Assembly: GCA_035705295.1 (NCBI GenBank)
Contig: DASSWG010000032.1
Coordinates: 1-5,370, forward strand
DNA from: DASSWG01 sp035705295
GTDB taxonomy: Bacteria; Bacteroidota; Bacteroidia; Flavobacteriales; Flavobacteriaceae
DNA: 5,370 nucleotides
Direction of reading: 5' to 3'
Each line of letters starts with the position of its first letter. Position 1 is the stretch's first letter. The translations under genes and the position numbers were made by a program. Under the pieces are notes generated by a model. It was not told where the DNA came from. It did no database searches and saw only the letters and a program-made list of their open reading frames with translations. This document shows positions 1 to 5,197 of this stretch, one piece after another.

Positions 1-675
1 TTGGTCGGTGTTGGCCAACAAGTTTTCCATACTGCCATAATCCTGGATGAATTTTTCGGCGGTTTTTTTGCCCACCCCGGGAAGTCCGGGAATGTTGTCG
101 GCCGAGTCGCCCATCATTCCCAAATAATCGATCACCTGTTCCGGGCGTTCCACACCAAAACGTTTTTGAACTTCCGGGATTCCCCATATTTCGATACCGT
201 TGCCCATCCGCGCTGGGCGGTACATAAAAATATTATCGGTCACCAACTGTGCAAAGTCTTTATCAGGCGTGACCATATAGACAGTATAATTTTCCTTTTC
301 CGCTTGTTGTGCCAAGGTGCCGATAATGTCATCGGCCTCCAATCCTGAAAGCGAAATGCAGGGAATGTGCATGGCTTTCAAAATTTCGTGGATGATGGGG
401 ATGGATTGCCGAATGGCATCGGGGGTTTCCAGTCTGTGTGCTTTGTAGTCGGGGAAAAGTTCGGTGCGCTCCTTGCTCCCGTCTTTGTCGAAACAAACCG
501 CCAAGTGATCGGGGTTTTCGCGTTTTATCACGTCGAAAAGCGAATTCATAAACCCCATAATAGCCGAGGTGTCCTGGCCTTTGGAGTTGATGCGCGGGTT
601 TTTGATAAAGGCATAATACCCCCTAAAAATCAAGGCGTAGGCGTCGAGGAGAAAAAGGCGTTTTTTGTTGGGCAT
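1..675 (-). CDS. polA: DNA polymerase I, 5'-3' exonuclease domain (N-terminal part, cut by window edge)
   Basis: The reverse-strand reading frame starts at the ATG at 675-673 and stays open for 225 codons to the window edge, so about the first quarter of a typical ~900-residue PolA is present. It covers the FEN-like 5'-3' nuclease domain, which removes RNA primers and repairs nicked DNA in the cytoplasm. The acidic metal-site residues are all visible: D11 (LLDAYA), D63 (CFDKD), E113/D115/D116 (LEADDIIG), D138/D140 (TPDKD) and D190/D193 (MGDSADN). A helix-hairpin-helix DNA-binding motif, GLPGVGKKTA, follows at 197-206. The start is well supported because LFLLDAYALIFRGYYAF sits directly behind it, as in the family. 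No residue is missing or frameshifted. The gene is divergent from the metallophosphoesterase gene, with 187 bases between them. The 3'-5' proofreading-like and polymerase domains lie outside the window. Confidence 0.97.
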   Translation of the reverse strand, partial: MPNKKRLFLLDAYALIFRGYYAFIKNPRINSKGQDTSAIMGFMNSLFDVIKRENPDHLAVCFDKDGSKERTELFPDYKAHRLETPDAIRQSIPIIHEILKAMHIPCISLSGLEADDIIGTLAQQAEKENYTVYMVTPDKDFAQLVTDNIFMYRPARMGNGIEIWGIPEVQKRFGVERPEQVIDYLGMMGDSADNIPGLPGVGKKTAEKFIQDYGSMENLLANTDQ

Positions 676-710
676 AAAAAATCTGAATTGAATTAAAAAT
701 TAAAAGTACT

Positions 711-718
711 CAAAAGTA
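711..718 (-). promoter_or_regulatory. Candidate -7 box of the polA promoter
   Basis: Read on the minus strand this is TACTTTTG, a match to the TAnnTTTG -7 box of Bacteroidota primary-sigma promoters, ending 35 bases before the polA ATG. The expected -33 TTG at a spacing of about 19-21 is not present; the nearest TTG (747-745) is 26 bases away. A second near match, ATGCTTTG (733-726), lies just upstream. The call is therefore weak. Confidence 0.35.
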
Positions 719-738
719 GTAAGTTCAAAGCATAATTT

Positions 739-773
739 TTGGTACAATTCTTGGAAAAATTTAGATGTACCAA
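739..773. repeat. 8-bp interrupted inverted repeat in the polA / phosphoesterase divergent region
   Basis: TTGGTACA (739-746) and TGTACCAA (766-773) are perfect reverse complements separated by 19 bases. The pair lies just upstream of the candidate polA promoter box. It could be an operator for a dimeric regulator or a hairpin in a long polA leader. It is unlikely to be a terminator because no plus-strand gene ends before it and no T-tract follows it on the minus strand. Confidence 0.5.
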
Positions 774-783
774 GCTATTATTT

Positions 784-804
784 TTTAGTTAAAAAACAAC
801 TAAA
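784..804. repeat. 7-bp interrupted inverted repeat, AT-rich
   Basis: TTTAGTT (784-790) and AACTAAA (798-804) are perfect arms around a 7-base A-rich loop. The repeat sits between the two divergent promoters. Its low GC content means chance is possible. No function is assigned. Confidence 0.35.
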
Positions 805-807
805 CTA

Positions 808-826
808 ATCCCTTTCCGATCGGGAT
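808..826. promoter_or_regulatory. Palindrome overlapping the upstream part of the phosphoesterase promoter
   Basis: ATCCC (808-812) and GGGAT (822-826) form 5-bp arms around 9 bases, and a perfect 8-bp palindrome CCGATCGG (816-823) overlaps them. The element ends 5 bases before the TATCTTTG box at 832, where a -33 element would be expected and none is obvious. This placement would suit a repressor or activator site, but that is inference from position only. Confidence 0.3.
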
Positions 827-831
827 AACTT

Positions 832-839
832 TATCTTTG
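832..839 (+). promoter_or_regulatory. -7 box (TAnnTTTG) of the metallophosphoesterase promoter
   Basis: TATCTTTG is an exact match to the Bacteroidota -7 consensus TAnnTTTG and lies 23 bases before the ATG at 863, giving a short leader. No clear -33 TTTG is seen about 20 bases upstream. The leader is AT-rich with no Shine-Dalgarno-like purine run, as is usual in this phylum. Confidence 0.5.
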
Positions 840-862
840 CCAACTTAATCAATTCACTGTTA

Positions 863-2086
863 ATGCGCTGGATTATTTTTATCATTGTTTATCTCCTGAT
901 CGATATATACGCCTTTCAAGCAATACGCACTTTGACGCGCAGTAATTGGGGCGTTTTTGGTTATTTTTTTGTTTCCTTGTTGGTGTTGGGCAATTTTTTG
1001 TACCATTGGCTGCAACCGACGGAAGGCAACGTTTTGACAGGTCCGAGAAGCTATGCTTTTGGGTTTTTGCTCACGTTTTTGATCGCAAAAATTTTAGTGG
1101 TCGTTTTTATGTTTGGGGAAGATATTGTGCGCTTTTTTGTGGCGACTTATCAAAAACTTTTTGTTTCCAACGGAAGTTTTCACTTTCCCTCCAGAAGAAA
1201 ATTTGTCAGCACCCTCGCTTTGGGAATTGCCGCCATTCCTTTTTTTTCGATGCTTTACGGAATGTACCGAGGGAAGTACAATTTCAAGGTCATGAAGCAC
1301 CGGTTGGTTTTTGACGATTTGCCCGAAGCTTTTGAGGGCTACAGAATCATTCACATCAGCGATATTCACAGCGGAAGTTTCGACAACCCAAAAGAAATCG
1401 AAGAGGCCGTGAATTTAATCAACCAGCAAAAAACCGATGCAGTAATGTTCACCGGCGACTTGGTGAACAACACCGCCGATGAAATGCGTGATTGGAAAAA
1501 GGTATTTTCTTCCATAAAAGCGCCCGACGGGGTATTTTCGGTTTTTGGGAACCACGATTATGGCGACTATTACGACTGGCCTTCCGAAAAAGCCAAAGAA
1601 CAAAATTTAGAAATGCTTAAAAATGTGCACCGTGAAATGGGTTGGGATTTGTTGTTGAACGAATACCGAACAATCGAAAAAAACGGACAAAAAATAATGG
1701 TGGTCGGCGTTGAAAACTGGGGCTCCGGAGGTTTCATCAAAAAAGGTGATATTGATTTGGCAAGCGAAGGTTTGAAAAAAGAAGATTTTAAAATTTTGCT
1801 AAGCCACGATCCTTCGTACTGGGCCGAGCGCATCAAAACCGACGAAAAAAATTATCAATTGACTTTGAGCGGCCACACGCACGGAATGCAGTTTGGCGTG
1901 GAAATTCCCGGTTGGTTCAAATGGAGCCCCATTCAGTACCGTTATGAATATTGGGCGGGGATTTACAAAGAATTCGGAAGGTACATTAATGTGAACCGCG
2001 GATTTGGATACTTGGGCTACCCCGGACGGGTAGGTATTTGGCCGGAAATATCGGTAATCGAACTTCAAAAGGGAAAAAACACCTGA
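863..2086 (+). CDS. Membrane-anchored calcineurin-like metallophosphoesterase
   Basis: This 407-residue protein has two parts. Residues 1-137 hold about four hydrophobic segments (roughly 3-22, 29-50, 64-92 and 113-134) that would anchor it in the inner membrane. From about 150 onward is a calcineurin-like phosphoesterase domain with a complete two-metal site: D167 and H169 (ISDIHSG), D199 (FTGDLV), N230 and H231 (FGNHD), H315 (LLSHDP), and H338 and H340 (SGHTHG). The family (YkuE/YaeI-like) hydrolyses phosphodiesters or phospholipid head groups at the membrane; the true substrate cannot be read from sequence. The start is favoured because the first transmembrane segment begins at once and a TAnnTTTG box lies 23 bases upstream. 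The gene is divergent from polA and 76 bases from the downstream thioredoxin-like gene. All metal ligands are present, so activity is expected. Confidence 0.93.
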   Translation: MRWIIFIIVYLLIDIYAFQAIRTLTRSNWGVFGYFFVSLLVLGNFLYHWLQPTEGNVLTGPRSYAFGFLLTFLIAKILVVVFMFGEDIVRFFVATYQKLFVSNGSFHFPSRRKFVSTLALGIAAIPFFSMLYGMYRGKYNFKVMKHRLVFDDLPEAFEGYRIIHISDIHSGSFDNPKEIEEAVNLINQQKTDAVMFTGDLVNNTADEMRDWKKVFSSIKAPDGVFSVFGNHDYGDYYDWPSEKAKEQNLEMLKNVHREMGWDLLLNEYRTIEKNGQKIMVVGVENWGSGGFIKKGDIDLASEGLKKEDFKILLSHDPSYWAERIKTDEKNYQLTLSGHTHGMQFGVEIPGWFKWSPIQYRYEYWAGIYKEFGRYINVNRGFGYLGYPGRVGIWPEISVIELQKGKNT

Positions 2087-2162
2087 TTCTTCTTAACAAT
2101 TTCCCAAAGTTTTGGTTATTTTTTGCAGTTAATATACATTTAACCAATATTAAACCAGTACG

Positions 2163-2459
2163 ATGTCAAAATTTGGTGAATTGATAGACCTGGAAATCCC
2201 AGTGTTATTGGATTTTTATACAGAATGGAGCGAACCTTCCGTGGCGATGCACCCTGTTTTGCGCGATGTCGCAGCAGCCGTTGGCGATAAAGCCAAGGTC
2301 ATCAAAATCAATGTGGAGAAAAACGATCAACTAGCCGAGGCGCTCCGAATAAAAGGCCTTCCCACTTTGATTATCTATAAAAACGGCGAAATGAAATGGC
2401 GGCAAAGCGGTGAGCAAGATGCCAACACCTTGATCGCCAAAATCAATGAATATCTTTGA
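2163..2459 (+). CDS. Thioredoxin-fold protein lacking both active-site cysteines
   Basis: This 98-residue protein has the length and fold signatures of thioredoxin: a buried aspartate D17 in LLDFYTEW, the active-site tryptophan W22, the cis-proline P67 in IKGLPTL, and the following IIYKNGE strand. The redox motif WCGPC is replaced by WSEPS (residues 22-26), and the whole protein contains no cysteine. It therefore cannot do dithiol-disulfide exchange. The two serine codons are AGC (2229-2231) and TCC (2238-2240), each one base from TGC. The frame is intact and the rest of the fold is well kept, which argues for a retained non-redox role such as a chaperone, scaffold or partner-binding protein, as known for other cysteine-less thioredoxin-like proteins. 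That role is inference. The neighbours are a phosphoesterase upstream and DAHP synthase 135 bases downstream, with no clear functional link. A clear own promoter is not visible; TATTTTTTG at 2117-2125 is only a near match to the -7 box. Confidence 0.9.
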   Translation: MSKFGELIDLEIPVLLDFYTEWSEPSVAMHPVLRDVAAAVGDKAKVIKINVEKNDQLAEALRIKGLPTLIIYKNGEMKWRQSGEQDANTLIAKINEYL

Positions 2460-2535
2460 TCTTCAAACAACGAATGTATTTCGGTTGGTATTCAAACTTC
2501 TTTTTTTAATCTCCCTCCATTAAATTTGGGTGCGA

Positions 2536-2543
2536 TATATTTG
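2536..2543 (+). promoter_or_regulatory. Candidate -7 box for the DAHP synthase gene
   Basis: TATATTTG matches TAnnTTTG exactly and ends 51 bases before the ATG at 2595. No convincing -33 TTTG lies at the usual spacing; the TTTG at 2525-2528 is too close. The box suggests the DAHP synthase and rsgA genes form their own transcription unit, separate from the thioredoxin-like gene. Confidence 0.45.
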
Positions 2544-2594
2544 TATCTTGAAAATCCAGATCAAAAATTGTTTGGGTTTTGAGAATCGCATACC

Positions 2595-3668
2595 ATGAAA
2601 AATACTAAAAAATTGGGAACTTGGTTGTCCGATTTCGGGTTGGAACATCCGCTCGTAATTGCCGGGCCTTGCAGTGCCGAAACCGAGGAACAACTTCTGA
2701 AAACCGCACACCAGCTGAAAAAATCGGACGCGAATATTTTGCGTGCGGGTTTGTGGAAACCGCGCACCCGCCCCGGAAATTTTGAAGGCGTGGGCGCTTT
2801 GGGGCTAAAATGGTTGCAAAGAGCAAAATCCGAAACCGGAATGTTGACCGCCACCGAAGTTGCCAACGCGAACCATGTGGATTTGGCGCTGCAACACGAT
2901 GTGGATGTTTTATGGATCGGTGCGCGCACCACGGTTTCGCCATTCATCGTGCAAGAAATTGCCAATGCATTGGCGGGAACCGATAAAATCGTACTGATCA
3001 AAAACCCGGTGAACCCCGATTTGGCGCTTTGGTTGGGCGCGGTGGAGCGTTTTTATTCGGCCGATGTAAAAAAATTGGGCGTGATCCACCGTGGGTTTTC
3101 CTCTTATGAAAAAACAAAATACCGCAACAATCCGGAATGGCAAATTCCAATTGATTTGCAAACGCAATTTCCCGATTTGCCTTTGCTTTTGGATCCGTCG
3201 CACATTGCCGGAAAACGCGATTTGATTTTTGATCTTTGCCAAACCGCATTGGATTTGAACTACAACGGGTTTATGATCGAAACGCACCCCGATCCGGGAA
3301 ATGCGTGGAGCGACGCCGACCAACAGATTACGCCCGAAACTTTGCGGCAAATCACCCAAAACTTAAAAATACGCCGCACGGAAGGCGAAGCGGAATTCAC
3401 GAAAGATTTGGAAAAAATGCGGGCAAAAATCGATGTGATCGATCAACGCCTAATAGAAATTTTGGGAAAACGCATGCAAATCGCCGATAAGATCGGGGAG
3501 TTGAAACAAGAAAACAATGTCGCCATTTTGCAGGCAAAACGCTGGAACGAAATATTGACAAAAATGCTCGAAGATTCCAAAGCCCAAAATTTGAGCGAAG
3601 ATTTTATTTTGCGGGTTTACCGGGCGATCCATCAAGAATCGATCAATCATCAAACGGGTAAAAGTTAA
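2595..3668 (+). CDS. Bifunctional 3-deoxy-7-phosphoheptulonate (DAHP) synthase / chorismate mutase type II
   Basis: This 357-residue cytoplasmic enzyme carries out the first step of the shikimate pathway (PEP plus erythrose 4-phosphate to DAHP) and the chorismate-to-prephenate step. Residues about 10-260 are a type I-beta DAHP synthase barrel. It shows GPCSAE with metal ligand C26, KPRTRPGNFEG (55-65), GARTT (109-113), KNPVNPD (136-142), HRGFS (165-169) and DPSHIAGKR (200-208). The remaining metal ligands are H203, E229 and D240; the spacing of the last three matches the Thermotoga enzyme. Residues about 266-354 are a helical AroQ-type mutase. Its likely active-site residues are R276, R293, K304, R316 and Q353, at the offsets seen in the E. 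coli mutase; the glutamate that normally follows R316 appears to be W317. In this architecture prephenate binding to the mutase domain is known to inhibit the synthase. The gene lies 68 bases before rsgA, an order I recall from Flavobacteriia. Its stop codon lies inside a 7-bp repeat array. Confidence 0.95.
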   Translation: MKNTKKLGTWLSDFGLEHPLVIAGPCSAETEEQLLKTAHQLKKSDANILRAGLWKPRTRPGNFEGVGALGLKWLQRAKSETGMLTATEVANANHVDLALQHDVDVLWIGARTTVSPFIVQEIANALAGTDKIVLIKNPVNPDLALWLGAVERFYSADVKKLGVIHRGFSSYEKTKYRNNPEWQIPIDLQTQFPDLPLLLDPSHIAGKRDLIFDLCQTALDLNYNGFMIETHPDPGNAWSDADQQITPETLRQITQNLKIRRTEGEAEFTKDLEKMRAKIDVIDQRLIEILGKRMQIADKIGELKQENNVAILQAKRWNEILTKMLEDSKAQNLSEDFILRVYRAIHQESINHQTGKS

Positions 3669-3693
3669 GAGATAAGAGTTATGAGTTATGAGT
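3666..3693 (+). repeat. Four-unit 7-bp tandem repeat overlapping the DAHP synthase stop codon
   Basis: Four consecutive 7-mers are seen: TAAGAGA, TAAGAGT, TATGAGT, TATGAGT. The TAA of the first unit is the stop codon of the preceding gene. The last two units are identical and the others differ by one to three bases. The 28-bp array fills part of the 68-base spacer to rsgA. Confidence 0.8.
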
Positions 3694-3708
3694 GGGAAAA
3701 TAATAAAT

Positions 3709-3736
3709 CCCTCCACGTTGGGGAGGTCGGGAGGAG
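3709..3736 (+). repeat. CCTCC / GGAGG repeat element abutting the rsgA start
   Basis: CCTCC (3710-3714) can pair with GGAGG at 3722-3726 (7-base loop) or with a second GGAGG at 3730-3734. The second copy ends only 2 bases before the rsgA ATG, too close for a normal Shine-Dalgarno spacing. The pattern resembles short G/C-rich dispersed elements of Bacteroidota spacers, a resemblance from memory only. Pairing could hide the purine run next to the start codon; any effect on translation is inference. Confidence 0.5.
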
Positions 3737-4747
3737 ATGACAGGAACCGTCTATAAATCTACCGGAAGTTGGTATTTGGTGAAAGCCGACCCCGAGGACT
3801 CGGGGTTTTACGAATGCCGCATCAAAGGTAAATTCCGGATTAGTGGTATAAAAAGCACCAATCCGGTGGCGGTGGGCGATCGCGTGGTTTTTGATGTAGA
3901 AAAAAATAATAAGGGGGGTGACGAAAAATTGGGCGTGATCAAAAAAATTCTGGAGCGCGAAAATTACATCATCCGAAAATCGGTGAACCTTTCCAAACAA
4001 ACCCACATCATTGCCGCGAATATCGATTTGGTATTTTTGATGGTGACGCTGAACAATCCGCCGACTTTCACCACGTTCATCGACCGGTTTTTGGTCACCG
4101 CCGAAGCCTATCACATAAAAGCCGTGCTGTTGTTCAACAAAATCGACACTTATTCTGAAGACGAGTCGAACGAAATAAAATATTTGGCACATATTTACCG
4201 TGAAATTGGTTATACCTGCATCGGAATTTCCGCAAAAACAGGAAAAAATGTGGAACAGGTAAAAGCCTTGATGCAAGGAAAAACCAGCATGTTCTCCGGC
4301 CATAGCGGTACGGGAAAATCGACTTTGATCAATAAAATAGAACCTTCGTTGGATTTGAAAACCGCCAAAATTTCCGATCAGCATCAACAAGGTTTGCACA
4401 CGACCACTTTCGCCGAAATGTACGATTTGACCCACTCGACAAGCCTGCCTGCCGGCAAGGAAGGCTCAGAACAGGATTTTGGCGCGCGGATCATCGACAC
4501 ACCCGGTATCAAAGGTTTTGGCGTGGTGGATATGGAAAAAGAAGAAGTCGGTGATTATTTCCCGGAATTTTTCGCGCTGAAACCGCAGTGCAAATTCAAC
4601 AATTGCCTGCACTTGCGGGAACCCAATTGCGCGGTAAAAACTGCTTTGGAAGAAGGGAAGATACCTTTTTCACGCTACAAAAGTTATCTTCAAATTTTAG
4701 AAGGCGAAGAAGAAAATTACCGGAAAGATATTTATGGTGAAAAATAA
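3737..4747 (+). CDS. rsgA: Ribosome small subunit-dependent GTPase A (RsgA/YjeQ)
   Basis: This 336-residue protein is a circularly permuted GTPase that binds the 30S subunit late in its assembly and checks the decoding centre. An N-terminal OB-fold (about 1-85, beginning MTGTVYKSTGSWY) is followed by the GTPase motifs in permuted order. These are G4 NKID (134-137), G5 SAKTG (165-169), G1 P-loop GHSGTGKST (188-196), G2 around GLHTTT (219-224) and G3 DTPG (254-257). The C-terminal zinc knuckle is complete: C285, C290, H292 and C298. The start is set by the family's usual N-terminus; a GGAGG lies only 2 bases upstream. Between G2 and G3, residues 232-246 look like an added in-frame 15-residue segment encoded by a palindromic DNA element (4430-4474). 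All catalytic and metal residues remain, so the protein is probably functional. It likely shares a transcript with the DAHP synthase gene 68 bases upstream. Confidence 0.96.
   Translation: MTGTVYKSTGSWYLVKADPEDSGFYECRIKGKFRISGIKSTNPVAVGDRVVFDVEKNNKGGDEKLGVIKKILERENYIIRKSVNLSKQTHIIAANIDLVFLMVTLNNPPTFTTFIDRFLVTAEAYHIKAVLLFNKIDTYSEDESNEIKYLAHIYREIGYTCIGISAKTGKNVEQVKALMQGKTSMFSGHSGTGKSTLINKIEPSLDLKTAKISDQHQQGLHTTTFAEMYDLTHSTSLPAGKEGSEQDFGARIIDTPGIKGFGVVDMEKEEVGDYFPEFFALKPQCKFNNCLHLREPNCAVKTALEEGKIPFSRYKSYLQILEGEEENYRKDIYGEK
4430..4474 (+). repeat. 45-bp in-frame palindromic insertion inside rsgA
   Basis: These 45 bases encode THSTSLPAGKEGSEQ (residues 232-246), which interrupt the usual run from MYDL to DFGARIIDTPG. 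The core at 4442-4466 is a near-palindrome centred on GCCGGC (4451-4456), with arms AGCCTGCCT and AAGGAAGGCT that pair with one bulge and one mismatch. The flanks are GATTT (4424-4428) and GATTT (4475-4479), which could be a target-site duplication or simply the ancestral Leu-Asp-Phe codons. Its length is a multiple of three and it has no stop in this frame. The boundaries are inferred from the expected RsgA sequence, not from an alignment I could run. Confidence 0.65.
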
Positions 4748-4875
4748 ATCTGTCGGGCTTCCGAAACGCAAAAAAAACCAACACAACACCAACGAATCTA
4801 TTTGAAAAATTGAATTCCTTTCCTTGCGCAATTCAAAAAGTATATTAAATAAGGTACTATCACGAATTGTGTGGG

Positions 4876-4903
4876 TCGGAAGACGAGGGACGGAAGACCG
4901 AAG
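4876..4903. repeat. Four-unit 7-bp repeat array, GGAAG-rich orientation
   Basis: The 28 bases divide into TCGGAAG, ACGAGGG, ACGGAAG and ACCGAAG. On the other strand this reads as CTTCGGT, CTTCCGT, CCCTCGT, CTTCCGA, the same unit family as the array at 4969-4989. The 12 bases at 4892-4903 are an exact reverse complement of 4976-4987. Confidence 0.65.
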
Positions 4904-4968
4904 TTGCAAGGTTTCATTGAGTTTATAGGGAAACAACCAAAAATGTCGTGATAAACATCACTATCAAA

Positions 4969-4989
4969 TTTCCGTCTTCGGTCTTCCAG
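4969..4989. repeat. Three-unit 7-bp repeat array, CTTCC orientation
   Basis: The 21 bases divide into TTTCCGT, CTTCGGT and CTTCCAG. The stretch CTTCGGTCTTCC (4976-4987) pairs perfectly with 4892-4903, so the two arrays could fold into a 12-bp stem around a 72-base loop. They may instead be independent copies of one dispersed repeat inserted in opposite directions. Confidence 0.6.
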
Positions 4990-5094
4990 CCTTTAAAACC
5001 AAAGTGTTTTATAAATTGAGGTTTTATATTACTTCCACAAGGTTCGTGGTAGGACCACTAAAAATATAATTATATGCTACTTGCAACAAATTAA

Positions 5095-5114
5095 TTATAC
5101 CCAAAAAGGTATAA
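5095..5114. promoter_or_regulatory. Operator-like palindrome 1 upstream of the HipB-like gene
   Basis: TTATACC-N6-GGTATAA is a perfect 20-bp interrupted palindrome with an A-rich centre. It is the first of three similar sites before the regulator gene, as expected for an autoregulated antitoxin operon. Confidence 0.65.
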
Positions 5115-5135
5115 AATCATACAAATAATATAATT

Positions 5136-5153
5136 TATACCCATCAAGGTATA
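5136..5153. promoter_or_regulatory. Operator-like palindrome 2 upstream of the HipB-like gene
   Basis: TATACC-N6-GGTATA repeats the 18-bp core of the first site exactly, 40 bp downstream of it. The 6-base centre is CATCAA against CAAAAA in the first site. Identical arms with differing centres support a protein-binding site. Confidence 0.68.
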
Positions 5154-5176
5154 TTTTTATTGAAAATTTAGTATAT

Positions 5177-5194
5177 TACACCCATAAAGATATA
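5177..5194. promoter_or_regulatory. Operator-like palindrome 3, just before the HipB-like start codon
   Basis: TACACC-CATAAA-GATATA matches the other two sites in 5 of 6 bases in each arm and lies 41 bp after the second. It ends 3 bases before the ATG at 5198, so a bound protein would block translation initiation signals or the early transcript start. It is the weakest of the three sites. Confidence 0.5.
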
Positions 5195-5197
5195 ATT

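Larger units (their letters stand above)
4748..5197. other. 450-base gene-free region with repeats and operator sites
   Basis: No open frame here has a credible protein signature. The left part (4748-4870) is AT-rich and holds only a weak 7-bp inverted repeat, TTGAATT/AATTCAA (4810-4816 and 4830-4836), with no clear terminator for rsgA. The middle holds two 7-bp repeat arrays in opposite orientation (4876-4903 and 4969-4989). Next come an inverted pair TAAAACC/GGTTTTA (4994-5000 and 5020-5026), a small hairpin GTGGT-AGG-ACCAC (5046-5058) and an AT palindrome ATATAATTATAT (5064-5075). The right part (5095-5194) holds three operator-like palindromes before the regulator gene. No TAnnTTTG box for that gene was found. 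Confidence 0.7.

Noticed and set aside
1..696. Plus-strand open frames of 115 and 109 codons
   Set aside because: They lie antisense to polA, whose motifs are all present on the minus strand, and show no family signature.
2104..2124. CCAAA-GT-TTTGG followed by a T-rich run as a terminator for the phosphoesterase gene
   Set aside because: The loop would be only 2 bases and the stem is weak, so a stable hairpin is not expected.
2472..2507. GAAT/ATTC pair before a run of seven T as a terminator for the thioredoxin-like gene
   Set aside because: The stem is only 4-5 AT-rich pairs and is not stable enough to claim; the T-run alone is common in this AT-rich DNA.
3686..4435. Minus-strand open frame of 249 codons opposite rsgA
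   Set aside because: Length alone is notable, but its translation is low-complexity and shadows the RsgA codons; RsgA motifs on the plus strand settle the matter.
4753..4764. TCGG-GCTT-CCGA hairpin just after rsgA as its terminator
   Set aside because: Only a 4-bp stem and it is followed by an A-run, not a T-run, on the plus strand.
4697..4936. Minus-strand open frame of 79 codons partly in the spacer after rsgA
   Set aside because: Half overlaps the rsgA 3' end and the rest is made from the 7-bp repeat array; no domain or start signal supports it.
5095..5194. CRISPR-like array, because similar units recur every 40 bp
   Set aside because: Only three units, each an 18-20 bp palindrome with AT-rich unlike spacers, immediately before a regulator gene; operators explain them better.
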